Assembly (NCBI GenBank): GCA_002842205.1
Contig: PHCI01000007.1
Coordinates: 1 to 64,000, forward strand
Origin: Betaproteobacteria bacterium HGW-Betaproteobacteria-3
GTDB taxonomy: Bacteria; Pseudomonadota; Gammaproteobacteria; Burkholderiales; Burkholderiaceae_C
Reading direction: 5' to 3'
Length of the DNA stretch: 64,000 nucleotides
Below the pieces are notes generated by a model that did no database searches, had not been told where the DNA came from, and saw only the letters and a list, made by a program, of their open reading frames with translations. Of this stretch, positions 36,130-46,677 are shown one piece after another; the stretch's first letter is position 1; every line of letters starts with the position of its first letter. Made by a program: the position numbers and the translations under genes.

Positions 36130-37388
36130 GACCGCCCCCTTCGCATCAGGGTGCGGTTCTCGTAGTCGATGCGCAGCACCACGGCGATCGCCACCAGGTT
36201 CATCAGGATGGCCGAACCGCCATAGCTCATCAACGGCAGCGTCAGGCCCTTGGTCGGCAAGGCGCCCAGGTTCACGCCCATGTTGATGAAGGCCTGAAAG
36301 CCCACCCAGATGCCAACGCCCTGCGCCACCAGCCCGGCGAACACCCGGTCCAGCGCAATCGCCTGGCGCCCGATGTGCATCATGCGCCGCGTCATCCAGA
36401 AAAACAGTGCAATCACGCAGACCACTCCGACCAGACCGAACTCTTCCCCGATGACGGCCAGCAGGAAGTCGGTGTGCGCCTCGGGCAGCCAGTGCAGTTT
36501 TTCCACGCTGCCGCCCAGGCCCACGCCGAAGATCTCGCCACGCCCGATGGCAATCAGGGAATGCGACAACTGATAGCCCTTGCCCAGGGCATGGGCCTCG
36601 CTGAACGGATCGAGGTAGGCAAAGATCCGCTCACGGCGCCACGACGACAGCGCCACCATGAGCGAAAAAGCCAGCACCATGACGGCCGCGATCAGGAAGA
36701 ACATGCGGGCGTTGACGCCGCCCAGAAACAGGATGCCCATCGCGATGACGGCAATCACCATGAACGCCCCCATGTCGGGTTCGGCCAGCAGCAGCACGCC
36801 CACCACGGCCACGGCCGCAGCCATGGGCAGCACGGCCCTGAAAAACCGTTCCTTCACGTCCATCTTGCGGACCATGTAATCGGCCGCGTACAGCAGGACG
36901 GCAAATTTGGCCAGTTCGGAGGGCTGAAAGCTCATGAAACCCATCGGAATCCAGCGCCGCGCGCCATTGACACCCCGGCCCACGTGCGGGATCAGCACCG
37001 CGACCAGCAGCAGCAACGAGATGACAAACAGCCACGGTGCACACTTTTCCCAGGTCTTCAGGGGAATCTGGAACGCAAGCGCCGCTACACCCATCGAGAT
37101 GGCAATGAAGAACAGATGGCGTGTCAGGAAATACGTGGGGGCGTAACGGGCGAATTTCGGGTTGTCCGGCATGGCAATCGAAGCGGAATACACCATCACC
37201 AGGCCCCACGCCAGCAAGGCCACGGTGACCCACAACAAAGCCTGATCGAACTCGGCCATGCGCGTGGGCGACGTGCGCTTGTCCACCGACCCCCAGAGCC
37301 GCACCGGCAGCACTTCAGCCCCGCCACCGCCCAACCGGGACAGCCAGCGGCGCCAGCCGGTGTCTTGGGCGCGATCGGCCGCGCTCAC
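36126..37388 (-). CDS. ftsW: Septal SEDS glycosyltransferase FtsW
   Basis: A 420-aa polytopic protein that polymerises lipid II at the septum with FtsI. The N-terminus is a cytoplasmic tail of about 55 residues; about ten membrane segments follow. SEDS motifs seen: [58 protein letters not shown] and [16 protein letters not shown]. Coupled to murG by ATGA. The 67-bp gap to murD contains a short family B remnant. Confidence 0.95.
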   Translation of the reverse strand: MSAADRAQDTGWRRWLSRLGGGGAEVLPVRLWGSVDKRTSPTRMAEFDQALLWVTVALLAWGLVMVYSASIAMPDNPKFARYAPTYFLTRHLFFIAISMGVAALAFQIPLKTWEKCAPWLFVISLLLLVAVLIPHVGRGVNGARRWIPMGFMSFQPSELAKFAVLLYAADYMVRKMDVKERFFRAVLPMAAAVAVVGVLLLAEPDMGAFMVIAVIAMGILFLGGVNARMFFLIAAVMVLAFSLMVALSSWRRERIFAYLDPFSEAHALGKGYQLSHSLIAIGRGEIFGVGLGGSVEKLHWLPEAHTDFLLAVIGEEFGLVGVVCVIALFFWMTRRMMHIGRQAIALDRVFAGLVAQGVGIWVGFQAFINMGVNLGALPTKGLTLPLMSYGGSAILMNLVAIAVVLRIDYENRTLMRRGRS

Positions 37389-37410
37389 TGGAGCACCTTC
37401 GCCCTGGCGG
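37384..37410 (+). repeat. Family B remnant (ftsW/murD gap)
   Basis: CTCACTGGAGCACCTTCGCC matches, with one or two differences, the CTCACTGGAGCGCCTTCGTC edge of the copy at 45236-45330. Only this end is present, and it begins at the ftsW start codon. Confidence 0.5.
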
Positions 37411-37455
37411 GCTGTAGAGCATGTTCAAAACTGCGGGGCGTTGGCACAGGGTGTC

Positions 37456-39033
37456 TCATGCGACGCGCTCCAGGTCTGTGCCGGCTTCATGCGCCAGGGC
37501 CTGCACTGCGGCACAGAACACTTCCGCCCGGTGCCCGTAGTTGCGGAACATGTCCAGGCTGGCGCAGGCCGGGGACATCAGCACGGCGTCACCCGCTCGG
37601 GCCTGCGCCGTGGCCAGCGCCACGGCTTCGGGCAATGAGGCCGCGTCGAACAGCGGAACGCCGGTTTCGGTCAGCACCGCCCGGATTTGGGGCGCGTCCC
37701 GTCCGATCAACACCACGGCGCGCGCGTAACGCGCAGTCGGCGCGGCCAGCGGCGAGAAGTCCTGTCCTTTTCCGTCACCGCCAAGAATCACCACCAGACG
37801 GCGCTCCGCGCCCAGCCCGTTCAGCGCCGCCACGGTTGCGCCCACGTTGGTGCCCTTGCTGTCGTCAAAGTACTCGATGCCGTTGACCACGCCAACGGGT
37901 TCGACGCGGTGCGGCTCGCCACGGTATTCACGCAGTCCGTACAACATCGGGCCCAGGGCACAACCGGCGGCAGTGGCCAGGGCGAGCGCCGCCAGCGCAT
38001 TGACCGCGTTGTGCCGCCCCCGGATGCGCAAGGCATCGGCCGGCATCAGGCGTTGGATGAAGATTTCGTCCTCGCTCGCATACGCATCAGCAGGATTCGC
38101 GCCAGTCGATGGCGTGCCGCCGTTGGGCGAAGGCGAGCGACGCCGGCGTTTCTGCGTCTCGTCGGCCTCCAGGGCGCGCACCAGCCACGCCATGTCATTG
38201 ACATGCTCGATGCCGTAATCACCCGGGCGCCGGGGCATGTCACCCCCAAAGGTGACGAAGTCACGCAACTGACGGTTCTTGACGGGCGCGGGCAGCATGG
38301 CCATGACCTGGGGGTCTTCACGGTTGAGCACCATCAACCCGGCCTGGCCAAAGACGCGCGCCTTGGCCCGTGCGTAGGCGGCCATGTCGCCATGCCAGTC
38401 CAGATGGTCCTGGGTCAGGTTGAGCACCGTGCCCACTGCGGGCTCCAAGCCGTCGGCATGGAGCTGTGTGGCGTCCAGCTGGAAGCTGGAGAGTTCGAGC
38501 ACCCAGATGTCGGGCAGGCGGTCGGTCGCCAGGCGTTCGGCCAGCGTGTCCAGCAGCGTGGGCCCGATATTGCCTGCGACGGCAACGGATTTTCCTGATC
38601 GTTCGACCAATGTCCCCGTGAGTGACGTGACGGTCGTCTTGCCGTTGGTGCCGGTGACGGCGATCAGGCGCGGCGCGTAACCACACTCGGCCCGGAGCTG
38701 GTCCAGGGCCTGGACAAACAGGCCGAGCTCTCCACCCGTCCAGAGGCCCGCTTCCCGGGCGGCCGCCAGCACGGGCGCCACTTCCGCCGGGGTCAGGCCG
38801 GGGCTCTTGAAAACCGCACGCACCGGCTGGCCTTCGACCAGTGAAGCCGTGAACGGACCCTGCACAAATTGCGCGGAAGGGTGTTCCTGCTGCATGGCGG
38901 CGAGGCCCGGTGGTGTCTCGCGCGTGTCGGCCACCGTCACGTGGGCCCCGGCGCGCGCGCACCAGCGCACCATGGCCAGGCCAGAGGCGCCCAACCCCAG
39001 AACCAGCACGTGTTGATCTTGCAGATGCAGCAT
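37456..39033 (-). CDS. murD: UDP-N-acetylmuramoyl-L-alanine-D-glutamate ligase
   Basis: A 525-aa ligase adding D-Glu to UDP-MurNAc-Ala. Seen: VLVLGLGASGLAMVRWCARA, P-loop AVTGTNGKTTVTSLTGTLVE, NLTQDHLDWHGDMAAYARAK, GRHNAVNALAALALA and YFDDSKGTNVGATVAAL. It is longer than E. coli MurD, partly because of a low-complexity insert at residues about 288-324 (ADETQKRRRRSPSPNGG then TPSTGANPADAYASEDE) before the third domain. The start at 39033 gives an 11-bp gap to mraY. Confidence 0.96.
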   Translation of the reverse strand: MLHLQDQHVLVLGLGASGLAMVRWCARAGAHVTVADTRETPPGLAAMQQEHPSAQFVQGPFTASLVEGQPVRAVFKSPGLTPAEVAPVLAAAREAGLWTGGELGLFVQALDQLRAECGYAPRLIAVTGTNGKTTVTSLTGTLVERSGKSVAVAGNIGPTLLDTLAERLATDRLPDIWVLELSSFQLDATQLHADGLEPAVGTVLNLTQDHLDWHGDMAAYARAKARVFGQAGLMVLNREDPQVMAMLPAPVKNRQLRDFVTFGGDMPRRPGDYGIEHVNDMAWLVRALEADETQKRRRRSPSPNGGTPSTGANPADAYASEDEIFIQRLMPADALRIRGRHNAVNALAALALATAAGCALGPMLYGLREYRGEPHRVEPVGVVNGIEYFDDSKGTNVGATVAALNGLGAERRLVVILGGDGKGQDFSPLAAPTARYARAVVLIGRDAPQIRAVLTETGVPLFDAASLPEAVALATAQARAGDAVLMSPACASLDMFRNYGHRAEVFCAAVQALAHEAGTDLERVA

Positions 39034-39044
39034 GGGCAGATGTC

Positions 39045-40223
39045 CTAGCGCAGCTTCAGGGTGGACAGCCCCACCAGGCACAACAACATGGTGATGATCC
39101 AGAACCGGACCACCACCTGGGTTTCTTTCCAGCCGCTCTTTTCAAAGTGGTGGTGCAGCGGTGCCATCTTGAGGATGCGTCGGCCTTCGCCATAGCGCTT
39201 CTTCGTGTACTTGAAATACACCACCTGCAGCATCACCGACAGCGCCTCCACCACGAAGATGCCTCCCATGATCGCCAACACGATTTCCTGGCGCACGATG
39301 ACGGCAATGGTGCCCAACGCGGCGCCGAGCGCCAGCGCGCCAACGTCCCCCATGAACACCTGCGCCGGATGGGTGTTGAACCAGAGGAAGGCCAGTCCGG
39401 CGCCCGCCATCGCCGAACAGAAAATCAGCAACTCACCCGATCCGGGGATGTGCGGGAAGAACAGGTACCTGGAGTAGACCGAGCTGCCGGTCACGTACGC
39501 AAACACGCCCAGCGCCGAGCCCACCATCACCACCGGCATGATGGCCAAACCATCCAGTCCATCCGTGAGATTCACTGCATTGCTGGAACCCACGATCACC
39601 AGGTAAGTCAGGATCACGAAACCAAAAACTCCTAGGGGATAGCTGATCTCCTTGAAGAATGGCAACTGAAGGCCGGCCTTGGGGGGCAGGTTCACGTCGA
39701 AGCCGGAACGCACCCAGCTGAAAAACAGCTCGACCACTTTCAGGTTCGAACTTTCCGAAATGCTGAACACCAGATACAGCGCGGCCACCAGACCGATGAC
39801 CGATTGCCAGAAGTATTTTTCGCGCGAACGCATGCCTTCCGGGTCCTTGTGCACGACCTTGCGCCAGTCGTCCACCCAGCCAATGGCGCCAAAGCCCAGC
39901 GTGACGAGCAACACGATCCAGACAAACCGGTTGCTGAGGTCAAACCACAACAGCGTGGAAATGGCAATCGCCAGCAGGATCAACACCCCACCCATGGTGG
40001 GCGTCCCGCTCTTGGAGAGGTGCGTTTCCATGCCGTAGCCACGCACGGGCTGGCCGATCTTGAGCGACGTCAGGCGCCGGATGACAAACGGCCCGGCAAT
40101 CAGGCCGATCAGCAGCGACGTCATCGCCGCCATCACGGCGCGAAAAGTCAGGTACTGAAACACCCGGAAAAAACCGAACTCGGGTGACAGCGATTGAAGC
40201 CATTGCGCCAGACTAAGCAACAT
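39045..40223 (-). CDS. mraY: Phospho-N-acetylmuramoyl-pentapeptide-transferase
   Basis: A 392-aa polytopic membrane enzyme making lipid I. Family motifs: [38 protein letters not shown] (catalytic Asp pair), [35 protein letters not shown], and the terminal [20 protein letters not shown]. The length is somewhat more than E. coli MraY, owing mainly to periplasmic/linker segments. Confidence 0.97.
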   Translation of the reverse strand: MLLSLAQWLQSLSPEFGFFRVFQYLTFRAVMAAMTSLLIGLIAGPFVIRRLTSLKIGQPVRGYGMETHLSKSGTPTMGGVLILLAIAISTLLWFDLSNRFVWIVLLVTLGFGAIGWVDDWRKVVHKDPEGMRSREKYFWQSVIGLVAALYLVFSISESSNLKVVELFFSWVRSGFDVNLPPKAGLQLPFFKEISYPLGVFGFVILTYLVIVGSSNAVNLTDGLDGLAIMPVVMVGSALGVFAYVTGSSVYSRYLFFPHIPGSGELLIFCSAMAGAGLAFLWFNTHPAQVFMGDVGALALGAALGTIAVIVRQEIVLAIMGGIFVVEALSVMLQVVYFKYTKKRYGEGRRILKMAPLHHHFEKSGWKETQVVVRFWIITMLLCLVGLSTLKLR

Positions 40224-40301
40224 TCAGCGCCTCCCGGTCGGCTTGTGTCAAAACTGCAGGCCAGACCCAGCCATGCGGTCGGCTTGCATGCGCGCAGGAG
40301 T

Positions 40302-41675
40302 TCATACTTTCTCTTCCTTGTGGGCCGCGTGCGCCGTGATGGCTTGCACCACCCGCTCCATCTTCATGAAGCGGGACCCCTTGACCAGCACGCTGCTCAC
40401 CTGCGGCAATTGGGCAAGCACGGCGGCATTCAAGGCCGCCATGCTGGCAAAATGCTGGCCCTGCATGGCCACCGCCTGATCCCCCAGCGTGAAAAGCCGG
40501 CCGATGCCCGAGGCTCGCGCATGCGCGCCCACTTCGGCATGGAATGCTTCTCCCTGTTGGCCTACTTCGCCCATGTCCCCCAGCACCAGAAGATGCGGGC
40601 CCGGCAGTTCCGCCAGCACGTCGATAGCGGCCCGCACCGAGTCCGGATTGGCGTTGTAGGTGTCGTCCACCACGGTCAGGGTGCGCGACCCGACGGTGAC
40701 CATCCAGGCACTTGAACGCCCCTTCACCGGCTCGAACTGTGTCAAACCCTGCGCGATGGCCGCCATGGGCACACCGGCCGCCAGGGCGCAGGCGATCGCT
40801 GCCAGTGAGTTCAGCACGTTGTGTCGCCCCGCAATCCCCAGTGAATACGAAACCGCACCCGCCACGGTGGCGCCCTGCACCAACCACCGCCCGTCCCGCC
40901 AGACGCCCTCACCGCGAACGTCGGCATCGTGCTGCTGCAACGAATCGGCAAAGGTCAGCACCGCGTGCGGACCAGCCTTGTCACGCCACAACGACGCATA
41001 GGTGTCGTGCGCCGGAAATACCGCCGTGCCGTGCCCGGCCAATGCGTCGAAGACGGCGCTGTTTTCGAGCGCCACCGCTTCCACCGAGGCCATGAACTCC
41101 TGATGTTCCCGCTGGGCGTTGTTCACCAATGCCACCGTCGGACGCACGAGATCGGCGAGGTACCCGATCTCGCCCGGGTGATTCATCCCGAGTTCGATGA
41201 CCGCCACCTGGTGCGCGCCACGCAGACGCAGGAGCGTCAGCGGCACCCCGATGTCGTTGTTCAGGTTGCCTTGCGTGGCCAGGGCGCCGTCGCCCTTCCA
41301 GGCACGCAGGATCGACGCGATCATCTGGGTCACCGTGGTCTTGCCATTGCTGCCGGTGACGGCGATCAGCGGAATCCGGAACTGCGAACGCCACCCCGCC
41401 GCGAGCGCGCCAAGGGCCTGCTTGCTGTCGTCGACCTCAATTCCGCAATACCCCGCGGGAATCACGCCACGCTGCGTCAGGGCCGCCGCAGCCCCTTTGG
41501 CCCGGGCTTCGGCGACGAAGGCGTTGGCGTCAAATCGCTCGCCCCGGAGGGCAACAAAAAGGTCGCCGGCCTGCAGCGAACGGGTATCGGTATGGACGCG
41601 CTTGACCCGGGTCGCCGGGTCCCCGATCAGGACCCCGCCAGGAACCCAGGCCAGCGCCTGCTGCAAGCTCATCAT
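40302..41675 (-). CDS. murF: UDP-MurNAc-tripeptide-D-alanyl-D-alanine ligase
   Basis: A 457-aa enzyme adding the D-Ala-D-Ala made by Ddl. Seen: GDLFVALRGERFDANAFV, P-loop AVTGSNGKTTVTQMIASIL, VIELGMNHPGEIGYLADLV, and VVDDTYNANPDSVRAAIDVL. Start overlaps the murE stop by ATGA. A 78-bp gap separates it from mraY, in which I see no feature. Confidence 0.96.
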   Translation of the reverse strand: MMSLQQALAWVPGGVLIGDPATRVKRVHTDTRSLQAGDLFVALRGERFDANAFVAEARAKGAAAALTQRGVIPAGYCGIEVDDSKQALGALAAGWRSQFRIPLIAVTGSNGKTTVTQMIASILRAWKGDGALATQGNLNNDIGVPLTLLRLRGAHQVAVIELGMNHPGEIGYLADLVRPTVALVNNAQREHQEFMASVEAVALENSAVFDALAGHGTAVFPAHDTYASLWRDKAGPHAVLTFADSLQQHDADVRGEGVWRDGRWLVQGATVAGAVSYSLGIAGRHNVLNSLAAIACALAAGVPMAAIAQGLTQFEPVKGRSSAWMVTVGSRTLTVVDDTYNANPDSVRAAIDVLAELPGPHLLVLGDMGEVGQQGEAFHAEVGAHARASGIGRLFTLGDQAVAMQGQHFASMAALNAAVLAQLPQVSSVLVKGSRFMKMERVVQAITAHAAHKEEKV

Positions 41676-43204
41676 CGCGCGGCCCCCCGCGTTGCCAGCG
41701 CCTCATGCGCATGGCGCTGGTCGGAAAACGGCTGCCTGACGCCAGCCACCTCCTGATAGTCCTCATGGCCCTTGCCGGCGATCAGCACCACGTCGGCCGT
41801 GGCGCAACCGACCACGGCATCGCGGATGGCCACGGCGCGGTCCACCTCGACACGGGCACGCTCGGGGGCCGCCAGACCGCCCACAATCTGCGAGACGATC
41901 GCCAGGGGCGGCTCGCGCCGCGGGTTGTCGCTCGTCACCACCACATGGTCCGCGTTGTGCTCCGCCACAGCGGCCATCCGGGGCCGTTTGGACGCGTCCC
42001 GGTCGCCGCCACACCCGAACACGCACCACAGCGACCCGCCGCGCGCGCGCGCCAGCGGCGCCAGCGCCTGCAGGGCTTTTTCCAGCGCATCGGGGGTGTG
42101 TGCGTAGTCCACGACCACCAGCGGCTCGTCGCTGCCCCCGATGCGGTCCATGCGGCCCGGCACCGGCGACAACAATTCACAGGCCCGAACGGCGGCGGCC
42201 AGTGGCACGCCCAACGCACGCATGGCCCCCAGAACACCCAGCAGGTTGGATGCGTTGTAGTCGCCAATGAGTCCGGTTTCAAGAAGAATCCGCTGCGCGC
42301 CCTCGATCACGGTGAAACGCAGACCGTGCGGCCCATGGCCCAAGTCAGCCGCCTGCAGCCGGGCCTGCACCGGCGCGCGCGCAACAGACCAGACGTCCAG
42401 CGCCTGGCTTTCGAGCTCACGCGCCAGCTCGCCCCCGTGCGGGTCGTCCAGATTCACCACCGCAGAGCGCAATCCCGGTGAATGGAACAGGCTGCGCTTG
42501 GCCTCCCAATACGCGGCCATGGTCCCGTGGTAGTCGAGATGGTCCTGCGTCAGGTTGGTGAACACAGCCACGCGGACATGGGTGCCGTTCATCCGGTGTT
42601 CGACCAGGCCAATGGACGAGGCCTCGATGGCGCAGGCCTTAAGCCCCTGATCCACGAACCGTCGCAGATGCTGTTGCAGCAGCACCGGATCGGGCGTGGT
42701 CAGGCCATTGAATTCGATGCTGCCACAGGCCGCAGCGCCGGCGTGCGGCGGGGGCGGCATTCCAATGCCCAAAGTACCCACCAGCCCGCATGGAATGGTC
42801 TCAGGCTGCTCCAGATTTGAAAGTGCTTGCGCCAACCACCAGGCCGACGACGTCTTGCCGTTGGTGCCGGTGATGGCCACCACGTCCAGTTGGCGGGATG
42901 GGTCGCCAAACCACGCGGCCGCAATGGGCCCGGTCGCCATCTTCAGTTGTGGGTACGCGGCGACGGTGGAGTCGTCGAAACCGAACACGTCCACACCCTC
43001 GCGCTCGACCACGCAGGCGGCAGCGCCCTGCGCCAAAGCCGCACGGACATGCCGGCGCCCGTCGGTCGCCGCCCCCGGCCAGGCGATGAAGCCGTCACCG
43101 GTCCGCACCTGGCGGCTGTCGCTGCGCAGCGTGCCCGTCACGCGGGCGCGCAGCCATTGCGCGGCCTGCGCGGGGGTCTGCAACTGTTGCAGTGTTGCCG
43201 TCAT
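41672..43204 (-). CDS. murE: UDP-MurNAc-L-alanyl-D-glutamate-2,6-diaminopimelate ligase
   Basis: A 510-aa ligase adding the third residue. Seen: P-loop AITGTNGKTSSAWWLAQALS, NLTQDHLDYHGTMAAYWEAK and RFTVIEGA; the substrate-selecting motif reads VTSDNPRREPP, the DNPR form typical of meso-diaminopimelate ligases. This matches dapF being in the window. The start shares one base with the ftsI stop (TGATG). Confidence 0.96.
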   Translation of the reverse strand: MTATLQQLQTPAQAAQWLRARVTGTLRSDSRQVRTGDGFIAWPGAATDGRRHVRAALAQGAAACVVEREGVDVFGFDDSTVAAYPQLKMATGPIAAAWFGDPSRQLDVVAITGTNGKTSSAWWLAQALSNLEQPETIPCGLVGTLGIGMPPPPHAGAAACGSIEFNGLTTPDPVLLQQHLRRFVDQGLKACAIEASSIGLVEHRMNGTHVRVAVFTNLTQDHLDYHGTMAAYWEAKRSLFHSPGLRSAVVNLDDPHGGELARELESQALDVWSVARAPVQARLQAADLGHGPHGLRFTVIEGAQRILLETGLIGDYNASNLLGVLGAMRALGVPLAAAVRACELLSPVPGRMDRIGGSDEPLVVVDYAHTPDALEKALQALAPLARARGGSLWCVFGCGGDRDASKRPRMAAVAEHNADHVVVTSDNPRREPPLAIVSQIVGGLAAPERARVEVDRAVAIRDAVVGCATADVVLIAGKGHEDYQEVAGVRQPFSDQRHAHEALATRGAAR

Positions 43205-44937
43205 CAGAATGACTCCTCCACCGCGTTGACCACCACCTGGGGCTTGACCGCCATGTCGGGCTGCACGCCCAGCATGCGCAGGGTCTGCTGGACGGTTTCG
43301 CTGAACACCGGAGCGGCCACATCGCCGCCGAAGTACTTGCCGCCGGTCGGCTCGTCGATCATGACGGCGACCACGATGCGTGGATTTTCGATGGGGGCGA
43401 TGCCCACAAAGAAGCCGCGGTACTTCTTGTCCGCGTAACCCTTGCCCTCCTGTTTGTGGGCGGTGCCGGTCTTGCCCCCCACGGAATACCCCATGGTCTG
43501 GGCCTTGGGCGCCGTCCCGCCCGGGCCCGTGACCATGTGCAGCATGTTGCGCACCGCGACCGCGTTTTTGGCCTCAAAGACCCGCAAACCCGGCAAGGCC
43601 TCCGTGGCCTTGAGCAGGGACACCGGCACCAGTTCGCCGTCCCGCGCAAAGACGGTGTAGGCGCGCGCCAGCTGGAACAGGCTGGTGGACAAGCCGTAGC
43701 CGTAGCTCATGGTCGCCTGCTCGATCGGGCGCCACGTCTTGTAGGCCCGCAGGCGCCCGCTGACGACCCCGGGAAACTGCACCTGCGGACGCTGGCCAAA
43801 CCCGACCTGCGCAAACGTCTCCCACATTTCGCGCGGCTGCATCTGCATCGCCAGCTTGACGGTGCCCACGTTGCTGGATTTCTGGATGATTTCATTGACC
43901 GTCAGAACGCCGTGCGGATGGGCGTCAGAGATCGTGGAGCCACCGATCATGATGCGGCCGGGTGCCGTCTGGATTGGGGTCTGCGGCGTGACCATGCCTT
44001 TTTCGAGCGCCAGGGCGGCGATGAACGGCTTCATCGTCGAACCCGGCTCAAAGGTGTCGGTCAACGCGCGGTTGCGAAGCTGCGCCCCGCTCAGATTGCG
44101 ACGGCGGTCTGGCGCGTAGCTGGGGTAGTTGGCCAGCGCCAGCACTTCGCCGGTGGTCACATCGAGCACCACCACGCTGCCCGCCTTGGCCTTGTGTTCG
44201 ATGACCGCGTCCCGCAGCTTCTGGTAGGCGAAGAACTGGACCTTGCTGTCCACACTCAATTGCAGGTCGCGGCCGTCCACCGGCGGCACGGTGTCGCCGA
44301 CGTCCTCGACCACGCGCCCCAGCCGGTCCTTGATCACGCGCCGGGAACCTGCGCGGCCTGCCAGCATGCTGTTGAACGTCAGCTCGACGCCTTCCTGGCC
44401 GTGGTCCTCGACGTTGGTGAAGCCCACCACATGCGCTGCGGCCTCCCCCTCGGGGTACTCGCGCTTGTATTCCTTGCGCTGGTAGATGCCTTTCAGGTCG
44501 AGCGCCGCAATTTTCTTGGCCACCGGCTCGTCGACCTGCCGTTTGAGCCAGACGAAGGTTTTGTCCTCGTCCTCGAGCTTCTTGCGCAGGCTGGCGTACG
44601 GCATCTCCAGCAGTTGCGCCAGTTTGCGGAGTTTGGCCGGGTCGCCCTCGACATCCTCCGGGATGGCCCAGATGCTTTGCGCCGGCACACTCGACGCGAG
44701 GATCAGGCCATTGCGGTCCAGGATGCGGCCGCGGTTGGCGGGCAACTCCAGCGTTCGGGCGAACCGGACTTCACCCTGCCGCTGGAAGAAATTGTTGTTG
44801 AACACCTGCACCCAGGCCGCGCGCCCGACCAGCACCAAAAAGCCCAGCGCAATGGCGGCAACGATGAGTTTGCTGCGCCACACCGGAGTTTTGCTCGCCA
44901 GCAAAGGACTGGACGTGTAGAGCACGCTGCGCGTCAT
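43204..44937 (-). CDS. ftsI: Septal peptidoglycan transpeptidase FtsI (PBP3)
   Basis: A 577-aa class B penicillin-binding protein. One N-terminal membrane helix (SKLIVAAIALGFLVLVGRAA) anchors it. Transpeptidase motifs in order: SxxK in FEPGSTMKPFIAAL, SxN in QKSSNVGTVKLAMQ, and KTG in VGGKTGTAHKQEGKG. Works with FtsW. The start overlaps the ftsL stop by ATGA. Confidence 0.97.
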   Translation of the reverse strand: MTRSVLYTSSPLLASKTPVWRSKLIVAAIALGFLVLVGRAAWVQVFNNNFFQRQGEVRFARTLELPANRGRILDRNGLILASSVPAQSIWAIPEDVEGDPAKLRKLAQLLEMPYASLRKKLEDEDKTFVWLKRQVDEPVAKKIAALDLKGIYQRKEYKREYPEGEAAAHVVGFTNVEDHGQEGVELTFNSMLAGRAGSRRVIKDRLGRVVEDVGDTVPPVDGRDLQLSVDSKVQFFAYQKLRDAVIEHKAKAGSVVVLDVTTGEVLALANYPSYAPDRRRNLSGAQLRNRALTDTFEPGSTMKPFIAALALEKGMVTPQTPIQTAPGRIMIGGSTISDAHPHGVLTVNEIIQKSSNVGTVKLAMQMQPREMWETFAQVGFGQRPQVQFPGVVSGRLRAYKTWRPIEQATMSYGYGLSTSLFQLARAYTVFARDGELVPVSLLKATEALPGLRVFEAKNAVAVRNMLHMVTGPGGTAPKAQTMGYSVGGKTGTAHKQEGKGYADKKYRGFFVGIAPIENPRIVVAVMIDEPTGGKYFGGDVAAPVFSETVQQTLRMLGVQPDMAVKPQVVVNAVEESF

Positions 44938-45224
44938 CGGGCCGCTTCCTGCGTGGCCGGGGCCGGGTCGATCACGTACTGCGTGATGGCCGGTGTGGCC
45001 GACCGCATCTGGAGTTGGTTCTGGGCCAGTCTCTGGACCCGTGCGGGTGTGGCCTGGGCACGTTTTTCCACTTGCAGGCGCTCGCCGTCGGCCGTGAGCT
45101 GGCGCGCCTGCGCCTCGGCGCGATCGAGGGCCGTGAACAATTGTCGCGACTCGTATTGCGTGTGGACGAGATAGAGGGCACTGGCGAGCACCGCCATGAG
45201 CAGCACCAGATTCAGGCGGGTCAT
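44934..45224 (-). CDS. ftsL: Cell division protein FtsL
   Basis: A 96-aa bitopic divisome protein. It begins MTRLNLVLLMAVLASALYLV, the membrane helix, followed by a leucine-zipper-like coiled coil (about residues 25-65) that pairs with FtsB and FtsQ. The start at 45224 is chosen since the upstream in-frame sequence is repeat-derived. The size and dcw position fit the family; sequence conservation in FtsL is always weak. Confidence 0.9.
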   Translation of the reverse strand: MTRLNLVLLMAVLASALYLVHTQYESRQLFTALDRAEAQARQLTADGERLQVEKRAQATPARVQRLAQNQLQMRSATPAITQYVIDPAPATQEAAR

Positions 45225-45235
45225 GTCAGGCCCCC

Positions 45236-45330
45236 AAGACTTGCAGCACCTGTTGCGGGACTCACTGGAGCGCCTTCGTCCTGCGCACTGCGGAGCGAGC
45301 TTGCCTGGGAACGGCCCGGCGCTGCGCTCA
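45236..45330 (+). repeat. Dispersed repeat family B, copy 3 (rsmH/ftsL gap)
   Basis: Contains CTCACTGGAGCGCCTTCGTC, CTGCGCACTGCGGAGCGAGC and TTGCCTGGGAACGGCCCGGC. It fills the 103-bp gap between rsmH and ftsL, and the rsmH stop TGA is its edge, as for rodA and copy 1. Confidence 0.75.
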
Positions 45331-46239
45331 TGCTGCAACCCTTTCGGCCACACGCATGATCGCGCTGCGCGAGCGTGGGTTGGCGGCAATCTCGGCAGCC
45401 GTCGGCTTGATCCGGTCGAGCGCGCGCAACTTCATGGCTTTGGGTGCGGCAAACGGTGCGCGGCGGTCGTAAACCTCGCGCGAATGCCCGGCGATGAACT
45501 GCTTGACGATACGGTCTTCCAGCGAATGGAAACTGATCACCACGAGTCGACCTCCAGGTTGCAGGACTTCCAGTGCCGCTGCTAGCGCCTGTTGCAGCTC
45601 TTCAAGCTCGGCGTTGATGAAAATCCGAAGAGCCTGAAATGTGCGCGTTGCAGGGTCCTGGCCCGACTCGCGGGTTTTGACCGCGCCAGCCACGAGCTGG
45701 GCCAGCTCGGCGGTGGTTGAAATTGCGCCCCGTTCCTGTCGGCGAGCCACAATCGCCTTTGCAACCTGAACAGCAAACCGTTCTTCGCCATAGTCACGAA
45801 TCACCTCCGCAATCTGTTGCACCTCTGCCGTTGCCAACCATTCGGAAACACTCTGTCCGCGCGTGGTGTCCATGCGCATGTCGAGCGGCCCGTCGCCACG
45901 AAAACTGAAACCGCGTGCGGGGTTGTCGATCTGCGGCGAACTCACGCCCAGGTCCAGCAACACGCCGGCCGTCGACGCCACCGGCAACTCGCCCAGATGA
46001 CTGAAACCCTCGTGGCGGATGGAAAACCGGTGATCGTCGATCGAATGGGCCTCGGCGATGGCCTCGGGATCCTTGTCGAACGCAATCAGCCGGCCCCGTG
46101 GCGACAGCCGCGACAGGATCAGCCGGGAGTGGCCGCCACGGCCGAAGGTCGCGTCGATGTAGGTACCATCCGGATTGCTGAGAAGAGCTTCGACTGCTTC
46201 GTTCAACAAGACGGTGGTGTGTTGCCATGAGGTGTCCAC
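45328..46239 (-). CDS. rsmH: 16S rRNA (cytosine-1402-N4)-methyltransferase
   Basis: A 303-aa SAM-dependent methyltransferase (formerly mraW). Seen: [59 protein letters not shown] and [17 protein letters not shown]. It sits 9 bp after mraZ, the standard dcw order. Confidence 0.97.
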   Translation of the reverse strand: MDTSWQHTTVLLNEAVEALLSNPDGTYIDATFGRGGHSRLILSRLSPRGRLIAFDKDPEAIAEAHSIDDHRFSIRHEGFSHLGELPVASTAGVLLDLGVSSPQIDNPARGFSFRGDGPLDMRMDTTRGQSVSEWLATAEVQQIAEVIRDYGEERFAVQVAKAIVARRQERGAISTTAELAQLVAGAVKTRESGQDPATRTFQALRIFINAELEELQQALAAALEVLQPGGRLVVISFHSLEDRIVKQFIAGHSREVYDRRAPFAAPKAMKLRALDRIKPTAAEIAANPRSRSAIMRVAERVAA

Positions 46240-46248
46240 CGTCCGCCT

Positions 46249-46677
46249 TCAGAAAGAGAAGTCCTTGAACACATCGGGCATTTCACCCTGCATGGCCTGG
46301 GCTTCCTGGGCATCGTAAGTGGCCTTGTCCCACAACTCGAAGTGATTGCCCATGCCGAGCAGCATCGTGTCCCGCGAGATGCCCGCGGCCGTGCGCAATT
46401 CGGGCGATATGAGCACGCGCCCGGTGCCGTCGATCTCGACATCCATCGCGTTGCCCAGAAAGATTCGCTTCCACCACTGAGCCGACATCGGCAACGCGCC
46501 AATGCGTTCCCGGAATTTCTCCCACTCGGGCCGGGGAAACACCATCAGGCAGCCATGAGGGTGGCGCGTGAGGGTGAGTTGACCGGCCGCCGTGGCGTTC
46601 AGGACGTCACGATGCCGGGTCGGCACCGACAGCCTCCCCTTGGCATCCAGACTCAGCGACGAAGCCCCTTGAAACAC
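46249..46677 (-). CDS. mraZ: Transcriptional regulator MraZ
   Basis: A 142-aa double AbrB-like DNA-binding protein that represses the dcw promoter in E. coli. It opens [20 protein letters not shown], followed by the second half with its own [18 protein letters not shown]. The length and the first place in the cluster match. The intergenic region upstream carries four AGTG repeats with 10-bp spacing, the expected operator. Confidence 0.95.
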   Translation of the reverse strand: MFQGASSLSLDAKGRLSVPTRHRDVLNATAAGQLTLTRHPHGCLMVFPRPEWEKFRERIGALPMSAQWWKRIFLGNAMDVEIDGTGRVLISPELRTAAGISRDTMLLGMGNHFELWDKATYDAQEAQAMQGEMPDVFKDFSF

